From CAVSWN01 sp046728115 (GTDB taxonomy: Bacteria; Acidobacteriota; Vicinamibacteria; Vicinamibacterales; CAVVIG01): DNA of 16,532 bases. Position numbers and translations under genes: made by a program. The stretch covers positions 1 through 16,532 of the forward strand of contig JBKPDW010000020.1 in NCBI GenBank assembly GCA_046728115.1, written 5' to 3'. Shown here piece by piece: positions 7,209 to 14,389 of the stretch (its first letter is position 1; each line of letters begins with the position of its first letter). The notes below the pieces were generated by a model that worked only from the letters and a program-made list of their open reading frames with translations, ran no database searches and was not told where the DNA came from.

Positions 7209-8383
7209 ACCGCCGCACGCTCGCGCTCGGCGCGGTCCAGAGCGCGCTCGTCGCCGCAGCGATTGTGATTGCGGCATCTGCAAGCGCCCGCGCAGGCGCA
7301 CGAATCATGACCGGCGATCATGCGCTGATCGTCATCGACGGCATGCTCGTGACGGCAGCCGTCATGGCGCAGGCCAACCTACGTCGGTTGATGCGACGCC
7401 TCGGACCGCGAGAGCGTCTGCTCCTCATCGGAACGACCGAGGCAAGCGTCACACTGGCGCGAGAGCTCCTCGAGAAACGGCGTCAGCTCGGAATCGACAT
7501 CGTGGGTTTCGTCGACGTCGAACCGGCGGCTCCCGGACAGGGGCTCGTGAACGCCAGCATCATTGGAACAATCGACGACGTGCCGGAGATCGTGCGGCAA
7601 CGCCGCGTCGATCGCGTCGTCGTCAATCCGGCAGACGCTCGTGGCCGCCTGCCGATGGACAAGCTGCTGGACCTGCGGCTCCGCGGCATCCCGGTGGATC
7701 ACCTGGCGTCGGTGTATGAGCGCTACACCGGGAAAATTGCGATCGAGAACCTGCGTCCGAGCTGGTTGATCTTCTCGTCGGGTTTCCACCATACGCGCAC
7801 ACTCGCTGCGGCCAAGAGAGTCTTCGACATCATCGCGGGTGGCGCCGGACTGCTGCTCGCCGCGCCAGTGATGCTGGTCATTGCGGCCGCAGTGAAGCTC
7901 ACCTCGCCGGGCCCGGTGTTTTACTTGCAACGCCGAGTCGGTCAGAACGGCCGGATCTTCACGATTCGAAAGTTTCGCTCGATGCGCGAGGATGCCGAGA
8001 CGGCGACCGGCGCCGTCTGGGCTGTGGCCAACGATCCGCGTCTCACCTCGATCGGCGGGCCGCTCAGAAGGACGCGCCTCGACGAGCTGCCGCAGCTGTG
8101 GAACGTGCTGATGAACGACATGAGTCTCGTGGGCCCACGGCCGGAGCGTCCCGAGTTCGCGAACCACCTGCAACATGAGATCAAGTTCTACGGCCAGCGG
8201 CATCTCGTGAAGCCCGGCCTCACCGGATGGGCGCAGATCTCCTATCCGTACGGATCGTCCGTCCACGACGCGCTTCAAAAGCTGCAATACGACCTGTTTT
8301 ACCTGAAGCACATGTCGATTGCGCTCGATGTGTTCATCATGCTCGCGACCCTGAAGACGGTCTGGTCGCGAACGGGATGTTAG
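7184..8383 (+). CDS. Membrane phosphoglycosyltransferase (undecaprenyl-phosphate sugar-1-P transferase, EpsB_2/WbaP-like)
   Basis: 399 aa. It would load the first sugar phosphate onto undecaprenyl phosphate, the initiating step of repeat-unit assembly. The N-terminus has a hydrophobic segment (about 13-33) and a weaker one (48-64). A Rossmann-like domain follows (RLLLIGTTEASVTLARELL from 78, to about 190), then a membrane hairpin helix (214-240) and the catalytic domain: SPGPVFYLQRRVG (241-253), KFRSM (263-267), RRTRLDELPQLWNVL with the Asp300-Glu301 dyad, VGPRPERPEF (316-325) and KPGLTGWAQI (343-352). GAVWA (276-280) recalls the family associated with exosortase loci. The membrane region before the Rossmann domain is much shorter than in typical relatives, which carry four to five TM helices. 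The start ATG 7184 (AGG upstream) lies inside the kinase gene. Confidence 0.92.
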   Translation: MPSVLLQVNRRTLALGAVQSALVAAAIVIAASASARAGARIMTGDHALIVIDGMLVTAAVMAQANLRRLMRRLGPRERLLLIGTTEASVTLARELLEKRRQLGIDIVGFVDVEPAAPGQGLVNASIIGTIDDVPEIVRQRRVDRVVVNPADARGRLPMDKLLDLRLRGIPVDHLASVYERYTGKIAIENLRPSWLIFSSGFHHTRTLAAAKRVFDIIAGGAGLLLAAPVMLVIAAAVKLTSPGPVFYLQRRVGQNGRIFTIRKFRSMREDAETATGAVWAVANDPRLTSIGGPLRRTRLDELPQLWNVLMNDMSLVGPRPERPEFANHLQHEIKFYGQRHLVKPGLTGWAQISYPYGSSVHDALQKLQYDLFYLKHMSIALDVFIMLATLKTVWSRTGC

Positions 8384-8386
8384 GAG
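8382..8386 (+). promoter_or_regulatory. Ribosome binding site of the fused glycosyltransferase
   Basis: AGGAG overlaps the upstream TAG stop, with a 5-nt spacer to ATG 8392. This favours 8392 over ATG 8377 and GTG 8389. Confidence 0.65.
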
Positions 8387-8391
8387 CCGTG

Positions 8392-10704
8392 ATGACTGGC
8401 ATCGAGTCCGTGATCCGCGTGATGTTCTGGCTGTGCGTCGGCGGCGTCGTATACACCTACGTCGGATACCCGGTGGTCGTGTGGGCATTCGCATCAGCAT
8501 TCGGCCGACGCCGTGGCGCGCCAGCGCCAGTGTGCGGGAACGAGCCCACCGTCTCGGTCGTGATCGTCGCGCACAACGAGGAAGCGTCGATTGGCGCCAG
8601 GCTGGCAAATGCGCTCGGGCTCGAGTATCCAGCCGACCATCTGGAGATTGTCGTCGCGTCCGACGGCAGCACCGATCGCACGGCGGAGATCGTTGCGAGC
8701 AACCGTGATCCACGCGTGCGACTCATGGGTTTCCCGTTACGGCGTGGCAAGGCGGCGGTGCTCAACGATGTGCTCCCCACTCTGACCTCGGACATCGTCG
8801 TCCTGTCCGATGCGAACACGTTCATGGCAGCGAACGCGGTCCGCCGGATGGTGCGATGGTTTGGGGATCTGCGGATCGGCGTTGTGGTGGGCCGTCTGAT
8901 GCTGACCGATTCGGTGACGGGCCGAAACGTCGACGGGCTCTACTGGAAGTACGAGACCTTCCTGAAGCGAATGGATGCGCGGCTGAATGCGCTTCTCGGC
9001 GCTAACGGCGCGATTTATGCGCTGCGCCGCTCCCAGTTCGTTCCGATGCCGAACGACACGCTGGTCGACGACCTGGTACTGCCGCTGCTCATCCGGCTGA
9101 ACTCAGGCTGCGACATCGTCTACGACGAAGCCGTCGTTGCGTTTGAAGAGACACCGGCCGATCTCGCCAGCGAGTTCATGCGGCGACGACGGATCGGTAC
9201 TGGCGGTTTTCGGAGTCTGCGGGTGCTGTGGCCGTTGCTGTCGCCGACGCGCGGCTGGATCGCTTTCACGTTCATGTCGCACAAAGTGCTCCGATGGCTC
9301 TGCCCGCTCCTCCTCGTCGGTGCACTGGCGCTCAACGTGCCGCTCGCGCCGCACGCGCTCTACGGGTGGGCGTTGTCGCTGCAGGCGCTGTTCTACGTTG
9401 GCGCCGCCGCGGGACTTATCGTGCCCGGCTCGGGCGGTGCCGCTCGTCTGCTGCGGCTCTTGACGATGTTCACGAGCATGCACGGCGCACTCCTCGCCGG
9501 GTGCTGGCAATGGGTGGCGGGCGTCGGAGGCGGCACCTGGGAACGCACCGCACGCAGCGCCACGACAGCGAGCGCGATTCCGGCACTGACAAACATGCGC
9601 CTCATGAACCAGCCAATTCGTGTCGTTCACATCGTCATTGCGCTCGAGATCGGCGGTCTCGAAATGGTGATCGCCAGTCTCGCGCAGCAGATCGGCCGCC
9701 GCTTCCAGCTCCACGTGATTTGCCTGGAGGGCCTCGGGCCGATCGCGTGTCGATTCGAACACTCCGGGGTCGCCGTCGAATGCATCGGCCGTCCCGAGAC
9801 ATCGGTTCTCCGCAGCGTTATCACGCTGCGCCGGCGCCTCAGAGCGTTGCGTCCGGACGTGGTTCATACGCACAACGAAAAGGCGCATATTCGGGGCGCA
9901 CTGGCGACGCTCGGGCTGCGACAGCCTCCTGCACTCGTCCATACGCGGCACGGTGAATCCCGCGCGACGGGATGGGCGGCCCTCGCGAACCGTCTTGCGG
10001 TGTGGCGATCCGGGTTCCTCATTGGCGTCTCCCAAAACGCGAGTGCAATCTCACGTGCCGAGGGCGCCGCCTCGCGACAAGTCCGCGTGATTCGCAATGG
10101 CATCGACGTTCATCGTCAGGATGCCGTGGTCGATCGCGATTCCGCGCGCAACCGCGTCGTTGCGGTTGGCCGCCTGACACCCGTCAAAGATCTGCCGACG
10201 CTGCTTCGCGCGGCACGGATCGTCGCTGATGCGAATCGATCCTTCACCCTCGATGTAATCGGCGAGGGGCCCTCGCGTGCGGCGCTGGAACGATTGTGCC
10301 GACAGCTCCGCCTCGAGCGGCATGTGATGTTTCATGGCGCCCGTCATGACGTGCGGCGCGTTCTCTCGCAGGCCAAGCTCTTCGTGCAGTCGTCGCTCAG
10401 TGAGGGCACCTCACTCACGTTGCTGGAGGCGATGGCTGCAGGTGTGCCGATCGTCGCCACACATGTCGGTGGGAATCCGGAAGTCGTCGATCACGGCGTG
10501 ACCGGATTGCTCGTCACCCCTGCTGATCCGGAACGGCTTGCCGCCGCAATGCTGACGGTGTTGAACGATCGCCGCCTGGGACAGCGTATGAGTGACGCGG
10601 CGCGCACGCGGGCGGAGCGGCACTTCGACGTCCGGCAGATGGCCATGTCGTACGAGGCCTTGTACGAGGAAGCCGTTGCACGCCCAGGCGTGCGGGCTGC
10701 GTGA
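8392..10704 (+). CDS. Fused glycosyltransferase: membrane GT2 domain + GT4 domain
   Basis: 770 aa in one uninterrupted frame. Residues 1-390 are a GT2 protein: TM at about 8-33, SVVIVAHNEEASIG (55-68), VVASDGSTDRTAEI (87-100), SDAN metal motif (139-142), GANGAIYALRR (203-213), VDDLVLPLLIR (225-235) and RRRRIGTGG (264-272), then three or so C-terminal TM helices (about 300-375) ending in GTWERTARS. A linker of about 16 residues (391-406) leads to a GT4 enzyme: IRVVHIVIALEIGGLEMV (409-426), VHTHNEKAHIRG (491-502), VGRLTPVKDLPTLL (592-605) and the E-x7-E motif at Glu671/Glu679. The two parts look like separate genes of exosortase-type loci. Codons for Met402 (9595) and Met405 (9604) could start a separate GT4, but neither has a ribosome site. 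The start ATG 8392 has AGGAG overlapping the upstream TAG. Confidence 0.88.
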   Translation: MTGIESVIRVMFWLCVGGVVYTYVGYPVVVWAFASAFGRRRGAPAPVCGNEPTVSVVIVAHNEEASIGARLANALGLEYPADHLEIVVASDGSTDRTAEIVASNRDPRVRLMGFPLRRGKAAVLNDVLPTLTSDIVVLSDANTFMAANAVRRMVRWFGDLRIGVVVGRLMLTDSVTGRNVDGLYWKYETFLKRMDARLNALLGANGAIYALRRSQFVPMPNDTLVDDLVLPLLIRLNSGCDIVYDEAVVAFEETPADLASEFMRRRRIGTGGFRSLRVLWPLLSPTRGWIAFTFMSHKVLRWLCPLLLVGALALNVPLAPHALYGWALSLQALFYVGAAAGLIVPGSGGAARLLRLLTMFTSMHGALLAGCWQWVAGVGGGTWERTARSATTASAIPALTNMRLMNQPIRVVHIVIALEIGGLEMVIASLAQQIGRRFQLHVICLEGLGPIACRFEHSGVAVECIGRPETSVLRSVITLRRRLRALRPDVVHTHNEKAHIRGALATLGLRQPPALVHTRHGESRATGWAALANRLAVWRSGFLIGVSQNASAISRAEGAASRQVRVIRNGIDVHRQDAVVDRDSARNRVVAVGRLTPVKDLPTLLRAARIVADANRSFTLDVIGEGPSRAALERLCRQLRLERHVMFHGARHDVRRVLSQAKLFVQSSLSEGTSLTLLEAMAAGVPIVATHVGGNPEVVDHGVTGLLVTPADPERLAAAMLTVLNDRRLGQRMSDAARTRAERHFDVRQMAMSYEALYEEAVARPGVRAA

Positions 10705-10708
10705 AGAC

Positions 10709-12082
10709 ATGGCGTTCATCCGCTCGACCGAAGCCGCGCGACGACGAGCGCTGTTCATTGCGTACACGTTTCCCCCGGTCGGCGGGGCGGGCGTGCAGCG
10801 CACGGCGAAGTTCGTCAAGTATCTGCCGCAGTTCGGATGGGATGTGTCGGTGTTGACCGTCAGCAACCCCTCGGTGCCTGTGCGAGACGAGAGTCTCTGC
10901 CGTGACGTGCCTCGGTCGACCAGGGTCGTGCGGGCGCGCACGTTCGAGCCTTCCTACTCCACGAAGGCGGCGCTCGTGAAGGGCAGGGCCCGAAGCAGCA
11001 GGGGCGGCCTCGTCAAACGCGCCCTGCGCAGAGCGCTGATCGGCATGCTCCAGCCCGATCCGCAGATTTTGTGGAACGCGCCGGCATTCCTGGCAGGCTT
11101 GCGCGCGCTGCGCATTGCTCCACACGACGCCATCATCGCGAGCGCTCCGCCGTTTTCGTCGCTGCTGCTGGGCGCGGCGCTCAGCAGTGCGACGAACATC
11201 CCGCTCGTGCTCGATTACCGCGACGAGTGGGGTGTCAGCAACCGGTATTGGGAGAACCGGCAGCTACGCGGGCCGTCGATTGCCCTTCAACGCGCGATGG
11301 AGCAGTACGCGCTCCGGCGCGCCAACACCGTACTTGCAACTTCGCCGAGGAGCGCCGCCGAGCTGCGAGTGTTGTGCCGCGACGCCGGCAGTTCGGTACC
11401 GGTCACCCACATCTTCAACGGCTTCGACCCCGAAGACTTCGAGGGCGCGCAGGGGCTGGCACCGCGCCGTTCGGACGGAACGTGGCGGCTCGTCTATACC
11501 GGAACGCTCTACAACCTGATGTCTCCCACGCCGCTCCTTCACGCGATCGAGAAGCTCGCGGCGTCGCGTCCGGACCTCGTCGCGAGGATTGAGCTGGTAT
11601 TCGCGGGAAGGCGCGCAGCGGAGCAGGGCGAACGACTCGGCAGGATTGCAACGGTTTGCCAGCTGCGGACCCACCCATACATTTCACATGCAGAGGCAAT
11701 CGCGCTGATGCGTTCCGCGGATGCGCTGTGTCTCTTGCTGAGCGATCTGCCGGGAGCGGATCGCGTGATCCCCGCAAAGCTCTTCGAGTACATCGCCAGT
11801 CACCGGCCGATCCTGGCCATCGCGCCGCAAGGCGACGTATGGGACCTGCTGCGCTCGCACCCGTTGGCGTTCGCCTGTTCGCCAGAGGACGTGTCGGGCA
11901 TCCACGATTGGCTCGCTCGCGCGATCACAGACGGAGTTCGCGTGCCGGAGGAACGAGAAGTCGACACGCGGCCGTTCAATCGACAAGGGCAGGCACAGCG
12001 CCTCGCTTCGTTGCTCGATGACCTCGTTTCCATCAGGCGCGGCGATCGGCTCGTCAACGAGGGGGTCCCATGTTCCGCCTGA
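10709..12082 (+). CDS. GT4-like glycosyltransferase
   Basis: 457 aa cytoplasmic GT-B-fold enzyme that would add a sugar to the lipid-linked repeat unit. The N-terminal domain opens with ALFIAYTFPPVGGAGVQR (14-31), the glycine-rich acceptor-side loop of GT4 enzymes, followed by WDVSVLT (44-50) and LVLDYRDEW (166-174). The C-terminal domain has LVYTGTLYNL (261-270), a YISHAEAIALMRSADALCLL region (324-343) and PAKLFEYIASHRPILAI (355-371), which carries the conserved Glu of the nucleotide-sugar site; the first Glu of a classic E-x7-E is not evident. Sugar specificity cannot be read. ATG 10709 starts 4 nt after the fused GT with only a weak GAAG upstream; the gene overlaps the acetyltransferase by 13 nt. 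Confidence 0.87.
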   Translation: MAFIRSTEAARRRALFIAYTFPPVGGAGVQRTAKFVKYLPQFGWDVSVLTVSNPSVPVRDESLCRDVPRSTRVVRARTFEPSYSTKAALVKGRARSSRGGLVKRALRRALIGMLQPDPQILWNAPAFLAGLRALRIAPHDAIIASAPPFSSLLLGAALSSATNIPLVLDYRDEWGVSNRYWENRQLRGPSIALQRAMEQYALRRANTVLATSPRSAAELRVLCRDAGSSVPVTHIFNGFDPEDFEGAQGLAPRRSDGTWRLVYTGTLYNLMSPTPLLHAIEKLAASRPDLVARIELVFAGRRAAEQGERLGRIATVCQLRTHPYISHAEAIALMRSADALCLLLSDLPGADRVIPAKLFEYIASHRPILAIAPQGDVWDLLRSHPLAFACSPEDVSGIHDWLARAITDGVRVPEEREVDTRPFNRQGQAQRLASLLDDLVSIRRGDRLVNEGVPCSA

Positions 12083-12621
12083 TTGTGTCGGACCTTCGTG
12101 CAAAAGCTATCTGGTGCTACCAGGATGACTCGCCCGCTGCGCTGATGAAGGCGATCGTGACCGATGGCACCGTCGCCATGCTTGTGTACCGCGTGATGCA
12201 ATGGGCACGAGCCCACGGTCTCGTTCCGCTCGAGTGGTTCTGCAACAAGTTCAACGCGGCCACGCAGGGCTGCATCATCGGTCGCGGCGCGGAATTCGGC
12301 CCGCGGTTCGTCCTGATCCACTCGACAGGGGTCGTCATCAACGGCCAGGTGCTGGGAGGTTCGGGAATACACATCGAGCACCAGGTCACGATCGGCGCCG
12401 AACGCCGCGGCAGTCCTCGCCTCGGCGATGACGTGTTTATCGGCGCGGGCGCCAAGATCATCGGTTCCGTCACCATCGGCTCTCATACGCGCATCGGTGC
12501 CAACGCGGTCGTCGTTGCCGACGTCCCCGACTATGCGACCGCGGTTGGTGTTCCCGCACGCATCGTGCATCGGCACTCTCAACGCTCATTTTCTGGTCAC
12601 GTTGCTGAACTTACGGCATGA
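12070..12621 (+). CDS. Left-handed beta-helix (hexapeptide) acetyltransferase, serine acetyltransferase-like
   Basis: 183 aa. An N-terminal helical part (1-60) is followed by hexapeptide-repeat coils: GCIIGRGAEFGPRFVLIHS (67-85), GVVINGQVLGG (87-97), IHIEHQVTIGAE (100-111), LGDDVFIGAGAKIIGSVTIG (118-137) and RIGANAVVVADVP (141-153). The closing VGVPARIV (159-166) is common in CysE/NodB-type acetyltransferases. His84 in the IHSTG motif aligns with the DHATG catalytic histidine of serine acetyltransferases. Within this operon it more likely acetylates a sugar or nucleotide-sugar of the polymer than serine. Start ATG 12070 has GAGGGGG upstream with good spacing and overlaps the preceding gene by 13 nt. 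Confidence 0.88.
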   Translation: MFRLIVSDLRAKAIWCYQDDSPAALMKAIVTDGTVAMLVYRVMQWARAHGLVPLEWFCNKFNAATQGCIIGRGAEFGPRFVLIHSTGVVINGQVLGGSGIHIEHQVTIGAERRGSPRLGDDVFIGAGAKIIGSVTIGSHTRIGANAVVVADVPDYATAVGVPARIVHRHSQRSFSGHVAELTA

Positions 12622-12649
12622 AGACAACAGGCTTGCTCGAGGTCCGCAC

Positions 12650-12655
12650 GGAGGG
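12650..12655 (+). promoter_or_regulatory. Ribosome binding site deciding the export-protein start
   Basis: GGAGGG lies 4 nt before ATG 12660. The alternative ATG 12618, which overlaps the upstream stop as ATGA, lacks a comparable site. Confidence 0.6.
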
Positions 12656-12659
12656 TTGT

Positions 12660-13298
12660 ATGCCAGGGAGGTTTCGTCGTCACCGTTCGTGTTTGCATCA
12701 GGCGATTTTGACGGGGATGTTGGCCACGCTGCCTCTGTCAGCAGCGATTGCACAAACCGACTCAGCCCCCGGACTCAGAGCGCACGCGATCCTTGCGCCG
12801 AGTGAGACGCTCGTAGCGCCGCCCGACTACGTCATCGGCGCGGACGATGTGCTGTCGGTCGTGTTCTGGAAGGAGCCGGACATCTCATCGGGTCACCTTC
12901 GCGTACGGCCAGACGGACGGATTTCGCTGCCTCTCCTCCGCGACGTGGACGCGGCCGGGCTGACGCCGGATCAATTACGGCAGCTACTGGAAACCGTCGC
13001 CAGACCCTTCTTCGCTGACGTGAACGCGACAGTGGTGGTGAATGAAATCAACAGCCGGAAGGTTTTCGTCACCGGTGAAGTGGGACGCCCGGGAGGATTC
13101 CCGCTCAATGGCCCGATGACGGTGCTGCAGGCGCTGGCGTTGGCGGGAGGATTCACCGAGTTCGCCGACAAGGACCACGTCGAGATCATCAGCGACGAGA
13201 CGCAGCCAGGCCGACGCAGGTTCAACTACACGACCGTCGTCAACGGCAAGGCGCCAGACGTTGCGCTCAGGCCCGGCGACACGGTCGTCGTGAGGTGA
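12660..13298 (+). CDS. Periplasmic polysaccharide export protein (Wza-like, Poly_export + SLBB)
   Basis: 212 aa from ATG 12660. There is a Sec signal peptide with a basic n-region (RFRRHR), hydrophobic AILTGMLATLPLSAAIA and probable cleavage after AIA. The mature part begins the polysaccharide export domain with PDYVIGADDVLSVVFWKEP, then RVRPDGRISLPLL, and ends with an SLBB-like beta-grasp domain (RKVFVTGEVGRPGGFPL, then LQALALAGGF). The last residues (LRPGDTVVVR) close the SLBB unit. It would form or contact the periplasmic export channel together with the co-polymerase. It is short compared with E. coli Wza (about 380 aa), has one SLBB unit, no C-terminal barrel helix and no lipobox, so an outer-membrane partner is expected elsewhere. 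If ATG 12618 were used the protein would gain 14 residues and a longer, poorer signal n-region. Confidence 0.9.
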   Translation: MPGRFRRHRSCLHQAILTGMLATLPLSAAIAQTDSAPGLRAHAILAPSETLVAPPDYVIGADDVLSVVFWKEPDISSGHLRVRPDGRISLPLLRDVDAAGLTPDQLRQLLETVARPFFADVNATVVVNEINSRKVFVTGEVGRPGGFPLNGPMTVLQALALAGGFTEFADKDHVEIISDETQPGRRRFNYTTVVNGKAPDVALRPGDTVVVR

Positions 13299-13300
13299 CG

Positions 13301-14389
13301 GTGCGGATTCCATCGCTCGACGGTCTTCGCGCTGTGTCGATGCTCCTTGTGCTCGTGGCTCATTTGGCCGGCACGCAGCACGCGCCGGATCTCGCCTGGG
13401 TGCGAATCTTCGGAGATGTCGGCAACCTCGGCGTCAGAGTGTTCTTCGTGATTTCCGGCTTCTTGATGACGGTGCTGCTCGAGCTCGAATTCGACCGCAC
13501 GGGCCGCATCGCACTTGCCGGGTTCCTCCGCCGTCGAGCCTTCAGGATCCTGCCCGCGTTCGGCGTCTACGCTGGATGCGTCGCGATGATGGCCGCCACG
13601 GGGATGCTCACGGTCCGGAGGCGAGATCTGATCATGGCCGCGACGTTCACGATGAACTACGACGCCGACCGATCGTGGTACGTGGGGCATCTATGGTCGC
13701 TGTCTGTGGAAGCGCAATTCTACGTGGGTTGGGCAGCACTCAGGGTGCTCGTTGGTCGATTGCGGATGTTCTGGGCTGCGATCGGCGCACTCGTCCTGGG
13801 ACCAGCGGCGCGAGTGACGATTCACGTGTTCGCGCCCGAGTGGCGTTGGGCCATCGGCGAGGCGTTCCCCACGATCGTCGACGCGCTGGCGACTGGAGGT
13901 CTGCTCGCGATGCTGCAGCCGCGGCTCGCAAGCAGCCACGCGTACGTGCGCTTCCTCCGATCGACTGCTGCCGCCATCGCAACGCCCATCGCGATCGTCG
14001 CGCTGAGCGCCACGATGCCTCACATCGCGTTCTCGTACACGATTGGCGAAACGCTGATGAATCTGCTCATCGCCTTGATGATTCAGCGTGCCGTCATGTT
14101 TTCTGAAGTGTCCGCGGGACGACTGCTCAACGCCAGAGCGGTCACAGGATTTGGCGCCCTCAGCTACTCGCTATACCTGTGGCAGCAGCCCTTCCTCAAC
14201 CGCCATTCGGCACTATTAGTCGCTGCGTTCCCATTGAACCTCGCCCTGGCGATCGTGGCGGCGCTGCTCTCCTATCACCTCGTCGAACGACCGGCATTGA
14301 ACAGGGGCCGCCGTCTGGGCAAGAAGCAGGTGCGCGCAACGGTTGACGTCAACTCCATCAGGCTCCAGGCGCATGCCGCAATCAGCTGA
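13301..14389 (+). CDS. Acyltransferase-3 family membrane O-acyltransferase (OafA/ExoZ-like)
   Basis: 362 aa polytopic inner-membrane enzyme with about ten hydrophobic segments. It would move acyl groups, typically acetyl, onto the polysaccharide. The N-terminus IPSLDGLRAVSMLLVLVAHL contains the family R-x10-H motif (Arg10, His21). Other family marks are VFFVISGFLM (about 50-59), the LWSLSVEAQFYV segment (about 128-139), LSYSLYLWQQPF near 290 and a terminal VERPALNR. GTG 13301 is chosen because GAGG (13292-13295) lies 5 nt upstream; GTG 13295, overlapping the upstream stop, would add two residues. The last bases overlap the flippase gene by 17 nt. With the hexapeptide enzyme this gives two acylation activities in the operon. 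Confidence 0.9.
   Translation: MRIPSLDGLRAVSMLLVLVAHLAGTQHAPDLAWVRIFGDVGNLGVRVFFVISGFLMTVLLELEFDRTGRIALAGFLRRRAFRILPAFGVYAGCVAMMAATGMLTVRRRDLIMAATFTMNYDADRSWYVGHLWSLSVEAQFYVGWAALRVLVGRLRMFWAAIGALVLGPAARVTIHVFAPEWRWAIGEAFPTIVDALATGGLLAMLQPRLASSHAYVRFLRSTAAAIATPIAIVALSATMPHIAFSYTIGETLMNLLIALMIQRAVMFSEVSAGRLLNARAVTGFGALSYSLYLWQQPFLNRHSALLVAAFPLNLALAIVAALLSYHLVERPALNRGRRLGKKQVRATVDVNSIRLQAHAAIS

Noticed and set aside
7379..8713. 444-codon minus-strand open frame across the phosphoglycosyltransferase and GT2
   Set aside because: Arg/His/Asp-rich with no recognisable domain, and antisense to two well-supported genes.
9595..10704. GT4 as a separate gene starting at Met402 or Met405
   Set aside because: No stop codon lies between it and the GT2 part and neither Met has a Shine-Dalgarno sequence, so a fused protein is the simpler reading; the point is kept as a finding to check.
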